Assembly: GCA_038329865.1 (NCBI GenBank)
Contig: JBBQNK010000001.1
Coordinates: 62,001 to 126,000, forward strand
Reading direction: 5' to 3'
DNA from: JANMES01 sp038329865
GTDB taxonomy: Bacteria; Planctomycetota; Phycisphaerae; Tepidisphaerales; Tepidisphaeraceae
DNA length: 64,000 bases
Shown here: positions 8,269 to 16,485 of the stretch, one piece after another
Layout: each line of letters opens with the position of its first letter
Numbering within the stretch: position 1 is the first letter of the stretch
Notes under the pieces: generated by a model
Databases searched by the model: none
Told to the model about the DNA's origin: nothing
The model's input: the letters and a program-made list of their open reading frames with translations, nothing else
Program-made: the position numbers and the translations under genes

Positions 8269-9777
8269 TTGGCAGACCATGCCGCCAATCCCTCGGCCGA
8301 CTACGACATTCGCGTGGCTGAAGACCAGCTTGCGGCCACCGTGCGAATCGAACCGGGCGGGCTGATCGATCCCGACCACCTCATCCAGCAACTCACCCGC
8401 GCCGGAATCCATTTCATCGACCACGCCACCATCACCGCCGCCGCGGAAGCGCTGCGCCAGGCGGCGAAACCTCGCGAAGAAAACGCTGCCGATGTAGCCG
8501 GCGCTGCTGATCGACCCAAAGCAGAAGGCGTCACGCTCGTCGTCGCCCGCGGGCAGCCGATGGTGGAGGACGAGCCGGAGAAGCTCACGAAGATCGACCC
8601 GGCCCCGCCCGCCGATCCGCCCGCCAGCCACTACGAGCGCATCCGCCTCGTCACCGTTCAGCCGAAGGAGGCGATCGCGTCGATCACGCCGATGGTGAAG
8701 GGCCATGATGGTGTTGACGTGTTCGGCCGGCCGATCCCGCGGAAGCGACCGGCGTCGCCGATCACGCCGGGCGAAGGCGCGATCCGCGACGGGCATCTCA
8801 TGCTCGCCGAGCGCGCGGGGCGCGTGAAGATCGAAGGCTCGCGCATCGGAATCGAACCGCGACTCGATATCCCCGGCGACATCAGCTTCGCCACCGGCAA
8901 CGTGCGCTTCGACGGCGACATCAACATTCACGGCAGCGTGCTCGACCTGTTCCTCGTGCAAAGCACGGCCGACATCCACGTCGGCGGAACGGTCGAAGCG
9001 GCCCAACTCCTCGCCCGCGGCAGCCTGACGATCGGGGGCGGAATCGCGGGCAAAGATAAAGGCCACTGCACCGCCGGCGGGAATTTGAGCTGCCGTTACA
9101 TCAGCAACGCCCGCGTGCAGGCCGGCGACGGGCTGACCGTGCACGGCGAAGTCGCCAATAGCCGCGTGATCGCCGGCGGGCGGTTGTTCGTCGAGGCCGG
9201 GCCGATCTTCGCGTCGCAGGTCACCGCCAACGGCGGAGTCGAGTGCCGCTCGCTCGGCAACGCCGCGTCCGCAAAAACGCTCGCCGAAGTCGGCAGCCAT
9301 CCGGATCTCAAGCGACTGGCCGTCGAGCTGCTCCCGCAACTGCACCGCTGCCTGCATGAAGTGCAGCACATGAAGGACATCGTCCAGCCGTTGCTTCGCG
9401 ATCCGAAACGACTCAACGAACAGCAGCGCGAGCAGGCCACCAAGCTGCTCTACTACGTCGCCAAAACCGACGGCGATCTTGCCGCAAAGCTCGAAGCGTT
9501 TCGCGCCGCGTTCCGATTTTCGCAGGAACGCTTCAAGCCCGAAATCATCGTCCACGACACGCTCTACCCCGACGTAACGATCCGCCTGCCCGGCCTGGAG
9601 GCAACGGTCACGACCGAATTCACCGGCCCGCTAAAGATCGCCGAATCCAAGGGCAGCCGACGGAAATCGATCTCGCTCATCAACCTGGAAACGGATTCGG
9701 TCTTCACGCTGATCACCCGCCCCACCGCCAGCGACGAATGCGCGGATTTGCGAGAGATCCTCGAAATCGCTGCGTAA
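8269..9777 (+). CDS. FapA / DUF342 family polymer-type protein
   Basis: About 502 residues from the TTG at 8269; the upstream GTG 8218 lies inside a repeat. It belongs to the DUF342 / FapA family: an N-terminal region with VKGHDGVDVFGRPIP, then a right-handed beta-helix made of short strands such as GDISFATGNVRFDGDINIHG, VLDLFLVQSTADIHVGG and GLTVHGEVANSRVIAGG. An alpha-helical segment (about 365-430) and a C-terminal beta domain follow. Family members are known from flagellar assembly and polar localisation in some bacteria; the role here is unknown. It follows a CheX / CheY pair, which suggests motility or surface-associated signalling. Confidence 0.85.
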   Translation: MADHAANPSADYDIRVAEDQLAATVRIEPGGLIDPDHLIQQLTRAGIHFIDHATITAAAEALRQAAKPREENAADVAGAADRPKAEGVTLVVARGQPMVEDEPEKLTKIDPAPPADPPASHYERIRLVTVQPKEAIASITPMVKGHDGVDVFGRPIPRKRPASPITPGEGAIRDGHLMLAERAGRVKIEGSRIGIEPRLDIPGDISFATGNVRFDGDINIHGSVLDLFLVQSTADIHVGGTVEAAQLLARGSLTIGGGIAGKDKGHCTAGGNLSCRYISNARVQAGDGLTVHGEVANSRVIAGGRLFVEAGPIFASQVTANGGVECRSLGNAASAKTLAEVGSHPDLKRLAVELLPQLHRCLHEVQHMKDIVQPLLRDPKRLNEQQREQATKLLYYVAKTDGDLAAKLEAFRAAFRFSQERFKPEIIVHDTLYPDVTIRLPGLEATVTTEFTGPLKIAESKGSRRKSISLINLETDSVFTLITRPTASDECADLREILEIAA

Positions 9778-9816
9778 CCCGCCATCCGCCCGATTCATTT
9801 TATAACAAAATTGCGG

Positions 9817-9844
9817 TTGACTTATGTACGGCTGATGTTAGTAT
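9817..9844 (+). promoter_or_regulatory. Promoter-like TTGACT-N16-TAGTAT without a gene downstream
   Basis: A -35-like TTGACT (9817-9822) and -10-like TAGTAT (9839-9844) are separated by 16 bases. The same spacing and the same TAGTAT occur in front of the PEP-CTERM gene (53084-53111). AGGAGG follows at about 9854, but no reading frame starts after it. Confidence 0.4.
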
Positions 9845-10180
9845 CGATCGTGCAGGAGGTTTTGAGCCTGCGGCTCTTTGAAAAGTGAATAGAGTGGAAC
9901 CGTCGGATTCGGAAGTAAAATGATCCGCTCGGAACACAAAAGTGATCCAAAAGTAGTCGCTTTTGGTCGATTTGGGGGTGATTTTGGGGGCGCTTTAGGG
10001 GCGCTTCGGGGGCGCTTTTGAACACCTTTGGCCACCCTGTTTTTGCACGTGGATTCACGCAGCCCACTGTGATTACTGATGTTATGACGTGCAATGGAAT
10101 GGGGGACGAAAATTTTTTTACCTCCGGAAGGTCACGTCCCTCGTCATCCTGATAGGGAATCTAAGAAGTCCCCTTCAATG

Positions 10181-10332
10181 TCATCCTGAGCGAAGCGAAG
10201 GACTTCGCGGACACCCTTATAGCGTGCGGAATTCAACAAAGACTTCCATCCAAAATCGGTGCAGGACGGCGATGTTATCGCATTCGATTGTCTGCGGAAA
10301 TTCCGAGCGGTCCTTCGCTGCGCTCAGGATGA
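10181..10332. repeat. Inverted repeat of the CATCCTGAG family, widely spaced arms
   Basis: Arms 10181-10203 and 10310-10332 pair over 23 bases with one mismatch and are separated by 106 bases. The arm TCATCCTGAGCGAAGCGAAG shares its first 10 bases with the perfect palindromes at 7003 and 19031. The spacing recalls a miniature inverted-repeat element more than a terminator. Confidence 0.8.
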
Positions 10333-10514
10333 CGATGCTTGGGAATTCCGCGATTTCTGACTTTATAAACACCGCTGAGCTACTGCGAAGGATCCAGCCG
10401 ATTTCCCGGGGAAGCCGCATTCCTCGAAGTACCCTCAATGACGAATGCGGTAAACGCGTATCAACGACAGCCCTGTCGATAAGAAGCTTGACGGAAATCG
10501 ATCCATGAAAATGT

Positions 10515-11246
10515 CTACTGCGGCCGCACTTCGTTCACCTGGTACTTCAGCCAGCGCGATTTCATCCAGCGCACGCCGAAGATATCGACGAGACCGACGA
10601 ACGCTCGGTTGCCGAAGCCGTACTTGGCCGTGCCGGCGAAGCGGTGGCTGTGTTTGACGGGGGTTTCGAAGACCGTGTAGCCGCGGGCCTTCACGAGCGT
10701 GGGGAAGTAGCGGTGGGCGCCGCGGAAAAGGTTCAGGCCTTTGATCGCGTGGGCGCGATAGACCTTCAAACTGCTGGCCGAGTCGTTCACCGTTTCCTGC
10801 GTCACCCAGTTGCGGATGCGGTTGGCCTGGCGGCTTTGCCAGCGGCGGAAGTTGGTGTCCTGCCGGTCTTTCCGCCAGCCGGTGATCATGTCGACTTTTT
10901 TCTCATCGAGCATCGGCACCAGGCGCGGGATTTCTTCCGGATCGTTCTGCAGGTCGGCGTCGATCGTCGCGATCACCTCGCCCTTGGCGGCGGCGAAGCC
11001 CGCTTCGAACGCGGCCGACTGACCGCCGTTCTTCGCCATCCGAAGCACGCGCAGCCACGGGTATTTTCGCATGCCGTCTTCGAGCAGCTTGGGCGTGGAG
11101 TCCTTGCTGGCATCATCGATGATCAGCACTTCAAACGGCCGGCCGAAGTTGGCCAGCGCGCCGTCGACGCGCGACAGCAACGTGGGGACGTTTTCTTCCT
11201 CGTTGTAACACGGGATGACGAGGGAAAGGTAAGGTGATTCGTTCAT
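10515..11246 (-). CDS. Family 2 glycosyltransferase (dolichyl-phosphate mannosyltransferase-like)
   Basis: A 243-residue GT-A glycosyltransferase without transmembrane segments. It has the family start LSLVIPCYNEEENVP (8-21), VLIIDDASKDST, and the metal- and nucleotide-sugar-binding DAD at 96-98 in ATIDADLQNDPEE. The sequence type matches enzymes that transfer a hexose to polyprenyl phosphate. The product could serve as the lipid-linked donor for the ArnT-like membrane transferase encoded at 12220-13983, an attractive but unproven link. Followed upstream by a 37-bp imperfect palindrome. Confidence 0.93.
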   Translation of the reverse strand: MNESPYLSLVIPCYNEEENVPTLLSRVDGALANFGRPFEVLIIDDASKDSTPKLLEDGMRKYPWLRVLRMAKNGGQSAAFEAGFAAAKGEVIATIDADLQNDPEEIPRLVPMLDEKKVDMITGWRKDRQDTNFRRWQSRQANRIRNWVTQETVNDSASSLKVYRAHAIKGLNLFRGAHRYFPTLVKARGYTVFETPVKHSHRFAGTAKYGFGNRAFVGLVDIFGVRWMKSRWLKYQVNEVRPQ

Positions 11247-11288
11247 CGTGGTTCACTCATCCTTGAGTCGTTGTTGAGTCGTTGTTGT

Positions 11289-11403
11289 CCCTCGCCCGGT
11301 ACTCCGGGAAAGGGTAGGGTGAGGGTTCTCTCGCCCATGGCTAGTTGTTCTCCTGTCGCGGCAGAGCCCTCACTCTGCCCTCTCCCGGAGTACAGGGCGA
11401 GGG
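11289..11403. repeat. Imperfect 37-bp inverted repeat, CCCTCxCCC / CTCCCGGAG family
   Basis: Arms 11289-11325 and 11367-11403 pair with four mismatches in 37 bases around a 41-base loop. The CTCTCCCGGAG word and the GTGAGGG end recur in the inverted repeat at 43255-43377, so the two belong to one family. It lies between a glycosyltransferase and a PAP2 gene that are both on the minus strand. Confidence 0.85.
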
Positions 11404-11413
11404 AAAGAAAGAA

Positions 11414-12136
11414 TCACGGCGACGTTCCGGGTTCATCCTGAACCTGCGGGCGGTTGTCTTCAGCGCGGCTGCGAAGGAGCCACGCCAGAAGATGCGCCCC
11501 GCCGATCCCCAGCGCCGCGGCGGCGACAGTATCGGAGAAAAAGTGCGCCGTTTCCAGAAACCGCTCCGCCGCGCAGAGCGTGGCCAGGGCGTACCAAAGC
11601 CATCGCCATCGCGGGAAGAGGATCGCCATTCCGGCCGCGTTTGCAAACGCCAGCGCCGCATGGCCGGAGGGAAAGCAGAGGTTGGTCGTGCCGAAAAGCC
11701 CGGAAACGCCGTGATAAAACGGCTGAAAGTGGAACGGCTCAAGGGGCATATCGAGCTTGGAGTTGAGCGCCTTGAACGGCCGCGCCCGCCCGGCGATCCA
11801 CTTGATCAGCCCGTTCACGCCGCTCAGTGTGCCGCAGAGCAGGACGAACGCTCCCGCCTGCCACTCGCGCGGCCGAGTCATGAGCATCGCGCCGACGGCG
11901 AGCACCGCGGTCATCCAGTACTCGCCCGGCCATTTCAGCACATCACCGGCGCTGATGCCGATGCGATGTTCCGACTTGGCGTTGCCGTGGTAGAGGATGT
12001 AGTCGGCCTTGAGTTGCTGCGGCAGCTTATTTGCGACGGCGGTGTTGGCGACGAACCGATCGCCGAGAAAGGAGAGCCCGATCGCGACGATCCATGCGAC
12101 GACGATCAGCAAAGTTTTCGGGCTGGGTTGATCCAT
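11414..12136 (-). CDS. PAP2 family membrane phosphatase
   Basis: A 240-residue membrane phosphatase from the ATG at 12136. The three PAP2 signature motifs are present: KWIAGRARP (Lys112, Arg119, Pro120), PSGH (156-159) and ERFLETAHFFSD (Arg192, His198, Asp202), all in a protein with about six hydrophobic segments. Members remove phosphate from lipid phosphates such as undecaprenyl pyrophosphate or phosphatidate, with the active site outside the cytoplasm. Placement between a polyprenyl-phosphate-type GT2 gene and an ArnT-like transferase fits recycling of lipid carriers, as an inference. Confidence 0.92.
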   Translation of the reverse strand: MDQPSPKTLLIVVAWIVAIGLSFLGDRFVANTAVANKLPQQLKADYILYHGNAKSEHRIGISAGDVLKWPGEYWMTAVLAVGAMLMTRPREWQAGAFVLLCGTLSGVNGLIKWIAGRARPFKALNSKLDMPLEPFHFQPFYHGVSGLFGTTNLCFPSGHAALAFANAAGMAILFPRWRWLWYALATLCAAERFLETAHFFSDTVAAAALGIGGAHLLAWLLRSRAEDNRPQVQDEPGTSP

Positions 12137-12219
12137 CAATAATATCGCAATAATTGTAAAGCAACTAACTTCGGGACAAGGACGACAGTCGAGTCGCTCC
12201 TCCTGATGAAATCCACAAG

Positions 12220-13983
12220 CTAATACTCCGACGCGCCCGAGGGCCGCGCCATTCCCTTGAAGCCCGTACACAGATACGGCCGGTACGATCGAATCTTCAC
12301 GTCGCCACTTTTGATGTCAAGATCAGGCAGCGGCTCGACGTGATCGAATGCCAGCGCCACATCGCGCGGAATGCCGCTGCCCTTGCCGATGTAGATCGCA
12401 TCGTGGCCGATCAGCGGGCTGGGCGGATCGAGCCGGCGGTCGGTCCAGATGTCGTACTGCGAGTGCCGCTTCGGCCGGGTGTAGTACGAGCCGGCGTAGT
12501 AAGTGATCGGCTGGCCGGGCGTGTAGAATGCAGTCTCGGCGGTCTGCTGGTAGTCGTCGCACAGGATGAACGTGCCGGGCGGCAGGCGCTGGAGATGATC
12601 GCCGAGTGCCTGTCCGAGTTCGCTCCATCCTTTGAGCTTTACGGTGGGGTCCACCTTCGACACGTCGAGCGGGTTTTTCAGGAAGTGATTCACGCCGCGA
12701 ATGATTGGGTAGAGCAGCGAAAAGTCGTGCGCGATCGGCAGCATCAGCAGCCCAAATACGATCACGCTATACGCCCAGCCGCGCCAGATCGTCCACCAGC
12801 GTGGCGTGCGCAGGCAGATGGAAAGGAAATAGCCCGCGAGGATCAGCAGCGTGAAATACGCCGGCGCCGGCCAGTTGATCTGCACTTTCCCGCGGAAGGC
12901 GTCGAGGAGTGTGAGCACGAAAAAGAACCCGCCGACCATCGCCAGCAGTTGCAGCGATCGCCGGTGCGGATCATCGCGCCAGCGCCGACCGAACGCGTAG
13001 ACCACGCCGCCGATCATGAAGAAAAAGATCGGCCCGATCACGCCGATCTGCCCGCCGATGAACTCTGCAACGCGGACGGTCAGGTTAATCACCTGGCGGA
13101 CGGGATGGTTGAGTTCTGCGGTGTCGTCGTCATCGCCGTCGGTCATGCCCGTCTGCTTGGCCACGTGGCGGAACGTGACCCAGTCGTGCCGGGCGTTCCA
13201 CGCCATCACTGGCGACGTGCACATCAGCGCCACGATGATCATCAACCACGGCCCGGCGGTCCTCAACATCGGGCGAGAGGCACGATCGAACAGCATGAAT
13301 AAAATCACCCCCGGCAACCACAGGAGCGCGGCGTACTTGGCGAGAAACCCGAGGCCGATCAGCAACCCCGCGACTGGCCAAGCCCACTTCGAAGGCCCAT
13401 CGTTGGAGGACGAAGGATGAGCAATGGCAACTCCAGTATCATCCTTCATCCTTCCGCCTTCAGACTTGGCCGTCAGCGGCAGCGCGAAGCACACGCAGTA
13501 CGTCGCCGCCGCCCAGCAGAAGAAGAACGGCGGGTCGATCGTCATCAGCATGCTGCCGGCGACGAACATCGGCACGGCCGCGCTCAGCAATGCCACGCCC
13601 AGCGCCAGGCGATCGGATTTGAACAGCTTGAGCGTGAGCAGATACATCACCACGCTGGTCATCGCCGCCAGCAGCACGGCCGGGTAGCGCACGGCGGGCA
13701 TCGTGTTGCCGAAGATCGCGCAACTGACCCGGATGATGTACGCCACCAGCGGGCCCTTGCTGTAGTAGCTCAGACCCAGCCGGCGCGACCAATCCCAATA
13801 GTGGGCTTCGTCGCCGGACAGATCGATCGGGGAATGATGGAGGTAGATCACGTGCCCCACGATCCCCACGAGCACGAACGCGACAAAGATCGCCCGGCAC
13901 CTGGCCGGCGTGAGCGAATCGAACCGCCACGGACGCGTCGATTCAGTCACGGGCGGGGATTTCATAGGTTCAACGCGGGCCAT
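12220..13983 (-). CDS. ArnT-like integral membrane glycosyltransferase (GT39/GT83 type)
   Basis: A 587-residue protein with an N-terminal cytoplasmic tail, a transmembrane helix near 30-48 and the external loop GDEAHYWDWS (57-66), whose acidic residues are the catalytic signature of PMT / ArnT glycosyltransferases. About ten more hydrophobic segments and a soluble C-terminal domain of about 170 residues follow. Such enzymes use polyprenyl-phosphate sugars to modify lipids or proteins outside the cytoplasm. The neighbouring GT2 and PAP2 genes suggest one pathway. Two in-frame ATGs (13983 and 13965) are possible starts. Confidence 0.92.
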   Translation of the reverse strand: MARVEPMKSPPVTESTRPWRFDSLTPARCRAIFVAFVLVGIVGHVIYLHHSPIDLSGDEAHYWDWSRRLGLSYYSKGPLVAYIIRVSCAIFGNTMPAVRYPAVLLAAMTSVVMYLLTLKLFKSDRLALGVALLSAAVPMFVAGSMLMTIDPPFFFCWAAATYCVCFALPLTAKSEGGRMKDDTGVAIAHPSSSNDGPSKWAWPVAGLLIGLGFLAKYAALLWLPGVILFMLFDRASRPMLRTAGPWLMIIVALMCTSPVMAWNARHDWVTFRHVAKQTGMTDGDDDDTAELNHPVRQVINLTVRVAEFIGGQIGVIGPIFFFMIGGVVYAFGRRWRDDPHRRSLQLLAMVGGFFFVLTLLDAFRGKVQINWPAPAYFTLLILAGYFLSICLRTPRWWTIWRGWAYSVIVFGLLMLPIAHDFSLLYPIIRGVNHFLKNPLDVSKVDPTVKLKGWSELGQALGDHLQRLPPGTFILCDDYQQTAETAFYTPGQPITYYAGSYYTRPKRHSQYDIWTDRRLDPPSPLIGHDAIYIGKGSGIPRDVALAFDHVEPLPDLDIKSGDVKIRSYRPYLCTGFKGMARPSGASEY

Positions 13984-14122
13984 CCCCGGCAGTGTATAGG
14001 CGATGGGATTTGAGAGAAACCGTGCGCCGGCCGCGCGGGGTGAGCCGGCACAGCATCAACTCGAGGCAAGGCTCGGCCGACTAGCGACGACGCTGCAACG
14101 CTCACGTCAGCGCAACCGGCGC

Positions 14123-14740
14123 TCACCACCCGAACCGCTCTTCGTTCCACGGGTCGCCGTGCATGTGATAGCCGTTTTGCTCCCAGAAGCCGGGGGCATC
14201 TGTGTTGCGCAGCTCAATGCCGCGAATCCACTTGTCGCTTTTCCACAAGTACAACTGCGGCACGAGCCCGCGAAGAGGCCAGCCGTGCTCGGGCGTGATC
14301 GGTGCGCCGTCCCACTCGTAGGCGAGGATGCAGTCGTCCTTGATGAACTCCGCCAGCGGCACGTTCACGGTGAAGCCGGCCTCGCTGTGGCACATGACGA
14401 ACTTCGCGCTCGCCCGCGGCTTGGTCCGCTCGATGATCGTCTTCAGCGGCACGCCGGTGAAGACATTATCCAGCCGGCTCCAGTGCGTCACGCAGTGCAT
14501 GTCGCACACCACGTCCACCTTCGGCATGGAGAGGATTTCCGCGTACGTCAGCTCATACGGCGATTCGACTTGGCCGAATATTCGCAGCTGCCAGTCGGCC
14601 GAGTTCGGGTCGACCTTCGGCACATTGCCGTAGTGCAGCACCGGCCACTTAGCGGTGAGCTGCTGGCCGGGAGGCGTGCGATCTTTGGGAGAGCCGCGAT
14701 GAGTGTCGGGGCTGATGATCTTCGGGCGGGTGTCGGGCAT
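14123..14740 (-). CDS. Molybdopterin-binding sulfite oxidase-fold oxidoreductase
   Basis: A soluble protein of 205 residues from the ATG at 14740, which has AGGAG 7 bases upstream; an ATG at 14773 is possible. It carries the oxidoreductase molybdopterin-binding domain: the molybdenum-ligating Cys83 lies in VVCDMHCVTHWSRLDN, followed by GVPLKTI and the C-terminal GWPLRGLVPQLYLWKSDKWIRG. It resembles YuiH / MsrP-type catalytic subunits, but I see no twin-arginine signal and no heme membrane partner next to it. The substrate is unknown. Confidence 0.92.
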   Translation of the reverse strand: MPDTRPKIISPDTHRGSPKDRTPPGQQLTAKWPVLHYGNVPKVDPNSADWQLRIFGQVESPYELTYAEILSMPKVDVVCDMHCVTHWSRLDNVFTGVPLKTIIERTKPRASAKFVMCHSEAGFTVNVPLAEFIKDDCILAYEWDGAPITPEHGWPLRGLVPQLYLWKSDKWIRGIELRNTDAPGFWEQNGYHMHGDPWNEERFGW

Positions 14741-14783
14741 GATCAGCTCCTGCTGGTGAGGCGATTCATTCATTACCTTTAAT

Positions 14784-14849
14784 CCCCGCGAAGGCGCGAG
14801 CGAGCGGCCTGCCCCGTGCGGCAGGCCGCTCGCTCGCGCCTTCGCGGGG
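14784..14849. repeat. Perfect 30-bp GC-rich hairpin between two minus-strand genes
   Basis: Arms 14784-14813 and 14820-14849 are perfect reverse complements around a 6-base loop. It lies between the sulfite-oxidase-fold gene and the four-repeat protein gene. The word GCGAGCG is repeated in each arm. It may end transcription of the upstream minus-strand gene, but there is no T-run. Confidence 0.92.
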
Positions 14850-14877
14850 AGTGTTTGATTTTACAAGCCAACGCCGT

Positions 14878-15624
14878 TTATTTCGACTTGATGCCCGCTG
14901 CCTTTCGCGCCTTGGCGAACGAGCCGAACAATCTGACGGCCGCGCCGTACAGCGGCGGATTCTTGCCGCGAACGGTCGTGTCGAGGAGCTTCTTTTGCTT
15001 CTTCGACATCTTCTTCAACTCGGCCACGACGCGCGACTTGGTCCACGTTTGGCGCCTGCGAACGCTCGCCGGATCGATTTTGGCGGCCCGAAGTGCCGCA
15101 TCGTAAGTGCCGAAGTACCGCAGTGCAGCCGCGTGCAGGCCCGCGTCGTCTTTCTGAACCGCGCCGCTGCTCAGCGACTCGCCCGCCGACGCCATGTGCT
15201 TGAGCTCGAACGCGATGCTGTTGCGATTCCACTTGCGGTACAGGTTGATTTCATCGGCATCGAGCCCGGCGGCATGGAGCGCGCGGTCCCACGTGCCGAA
15301 CAACCGCGGCTGAAGCGACGCGAAAGCCGCCTTGCCGAGCTCGTCGCGCCGGCGCGTTACGGCGGACCAGTGCAGGTCGTCGCCGCGGCGCTTGGCCTTC
15401 TTGATTTCGGTGATGATCATCGCCTTGGTCCAGCGTGGTCGGCGCAGGACTTCGGCGTAGTCGATCCCCGCCTTTTCCACCGCGCGGCGGTAAGATCCAA
15501 AGTGATACGCCGCCGCTGAGAGCAGCGGCTGGTTTTTCCGGGAGAGCTTGTTGTAAGACAGGTCCCCGTTCGCGTGATACAGTTTGAGGATGGTTTGCAG
15601 GATGCGTGCTTCGTTCCAAATCAT
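14878..15624 (-). CDS. Four-repeat protein resembling homing-endonuclease-associated (HNH) repeats
   Basis: A 248-residue basic protein made almost entirely of four repeats, beginning at Trp3, Trp65, Trp132 and Trp194. Each follows W(N/T)xxxI..EIKK....G..L....V......L..AA...FG(S/T)(Y/W)..A..AAGID. This matches my memory of the small helical repeat found next to HNH homing endonucleases (Pfam HNH_repeat), probably a DNA-binding module. No nuclease domain is fused to it and none is adjacent. It is divergent from truB, with about 50 bases between the starts. Function unknown; DNA binding is an inference. Confidence 0.75.
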   Translation of the reverse strand: MIWNEARILQTILKLYHANGDLSYNKLSRKNQPLLSAAAYHFGSYRRAVEKAGIDYAEVLRRPRWTKAMIITEIKKAKRRGDDLHWSAVTRRRDELGKAAFASLQPRLFGTWDRALHAAGLDADEINLYRKWNRNSIAFELKHMASAGESLSSGAVQKDDAGLHAAALRYFGTYDAALRAAKIDPASVRRRQTWTKSRVVAELKKMSKKQKKLLDTTVRGKNPPLYGAAVRLFGSFAKARKAAGIKSK

Positions 15625-15675
15625 TCGGGGAGATTAGTAGTTTTAACGATGTCGCACAATATGTCGGAACTTCGA

Positions 15676-16359
15676 ATGGCGGACGAGCTCAGCGGTATCA
15701 TCATTCTCAATAAACCGGCGGGAATTTCGTCGGCGCGCGCTGTGTCACAGGTAAAACGTTTGCTCCCGCGCGGGACGAAGATCGGCCACGCCGGAACGCT
15801 CGACCCCTTCGCCACCGGCGTACTTTTGCTGCTGATCGGAAAGGCTACTAAGCAATCTGAATTACTAATGGGTCAGCCCAAGAAATATGAAGCGACAGTT
15901 CGTTTCGGCGCGACAACGGAGACCGACGACCTCGATTCGCCCGCGACGCCGTACCCCGACGCCGTCCTGCCGACGCGCGAATCGATCGAGGCCGCCCTTC
16001 CGCAATTCGTCGGCTCGGTTCAGCAGCAGCCGCCGACGTACAGCGCGCTCAAAGTCGGCGGACGGCGTGCTTACCAACTCGCGCGGCAAGGCCAGTCAGT
16101 CGCGCTCGCGCCGCGCACTGTGCGGATCGATGCGATCGAGCTGCTCGACTACGCCGCGCCCGACGCGCGCCTCCGCATCGACTGCGGCCGCGGGACGTAC
16201 ATCCGCGCGATCGCGCGCGATTTGGGCGCGGTGTTGCACTGCGGCGGCTACCTCACTCAACTCTGCCGCACCGGCATCGGGCGGTTCACTCTCGATCAGG
16301 CGATCGACCTGCCGTTATTAACGGACGCAACTCTCAAAAGCCGCCTCATGGAATTGTGA
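15676..16359 (+). CDS. truB: tRNA pseudouridine(55) synthase
   Basis: TruB converts U55 of tRNAs to pseudouridine in the T-loop. The core is clear: SGIIILNKPAGISS at the N-terminus, GHAGTLDPFATGVLL with catalytic Asp43, YSALKVGGRRAYQLAR and RIDCGRGTYIRAIARDLG. I chose the ATG at 15676 (GGA about 8 bases upstream, giving 227 residues); ATGs at 15661 and 15649 are in frame, and earlier codons run into the divergent gene. There is no PUA domain at the C-terminus. It is not beside rbfA or rpsO, as in many bacteria. Confidence 0.95.
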   Translation: MADELSGIIILNKPAGISSARAVSQVKRLLPRGTKIGHAGTLDPFATGVLLLLIGKATKQSELLMGQPKKYEATVRFGATTETDDLDSPATPYPDAVLPTRESIEAALPQFVGSVQQQPPTYSALKVGGRRAYQLARQGQSVALAPRTVRIDAIELLDYAAPDARLRIDCGRGTYIRAIARDLGAVLHCGGYLTQLCRTGIGRFTLDQAIDLPLLTDATLKSRLMEL

Positions 16360-16485
16360 TAAACATCACAATTTCGCAAAGTTCCGATTCCGTCGAGTCG
16401 ATACTCATTGGGCTAACCCTGCTGAGACCCGTTCCCGCGCCAGTCGGCCGGTGGAAACGAACTCGACGCATCTGAAAGTACGTAC

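Larger units (their letters stand above)
9778..10514. other. 737-base non-coding region with promoter-like signal, possible IS scar and inverted repeat
   Basis: I see no credible gene here; the open frames have no recognisable protein content. The region holds a promoter-like TTGACT-N16-TAGTAT (9817-9844), a small hairpin GCAGG-AGGTTTTGAG-CCTGC just after it, a stretch from 9910 to 10070 with repeated TGATCC words and G-rich runs that resembles the outer part of an IS21-type element (weak recollection), and a CATCCTGAG-family inverted repeat (10181-10332). It may be the remains of a gene or element. Confidence 0.6.

Noticed and set aside
10089..10508. 139-residue plus-strand frame in the intergenic region
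   Set aside because: It spans the CATCCTGAG palindrome and has no recognisable protein content or start signal.
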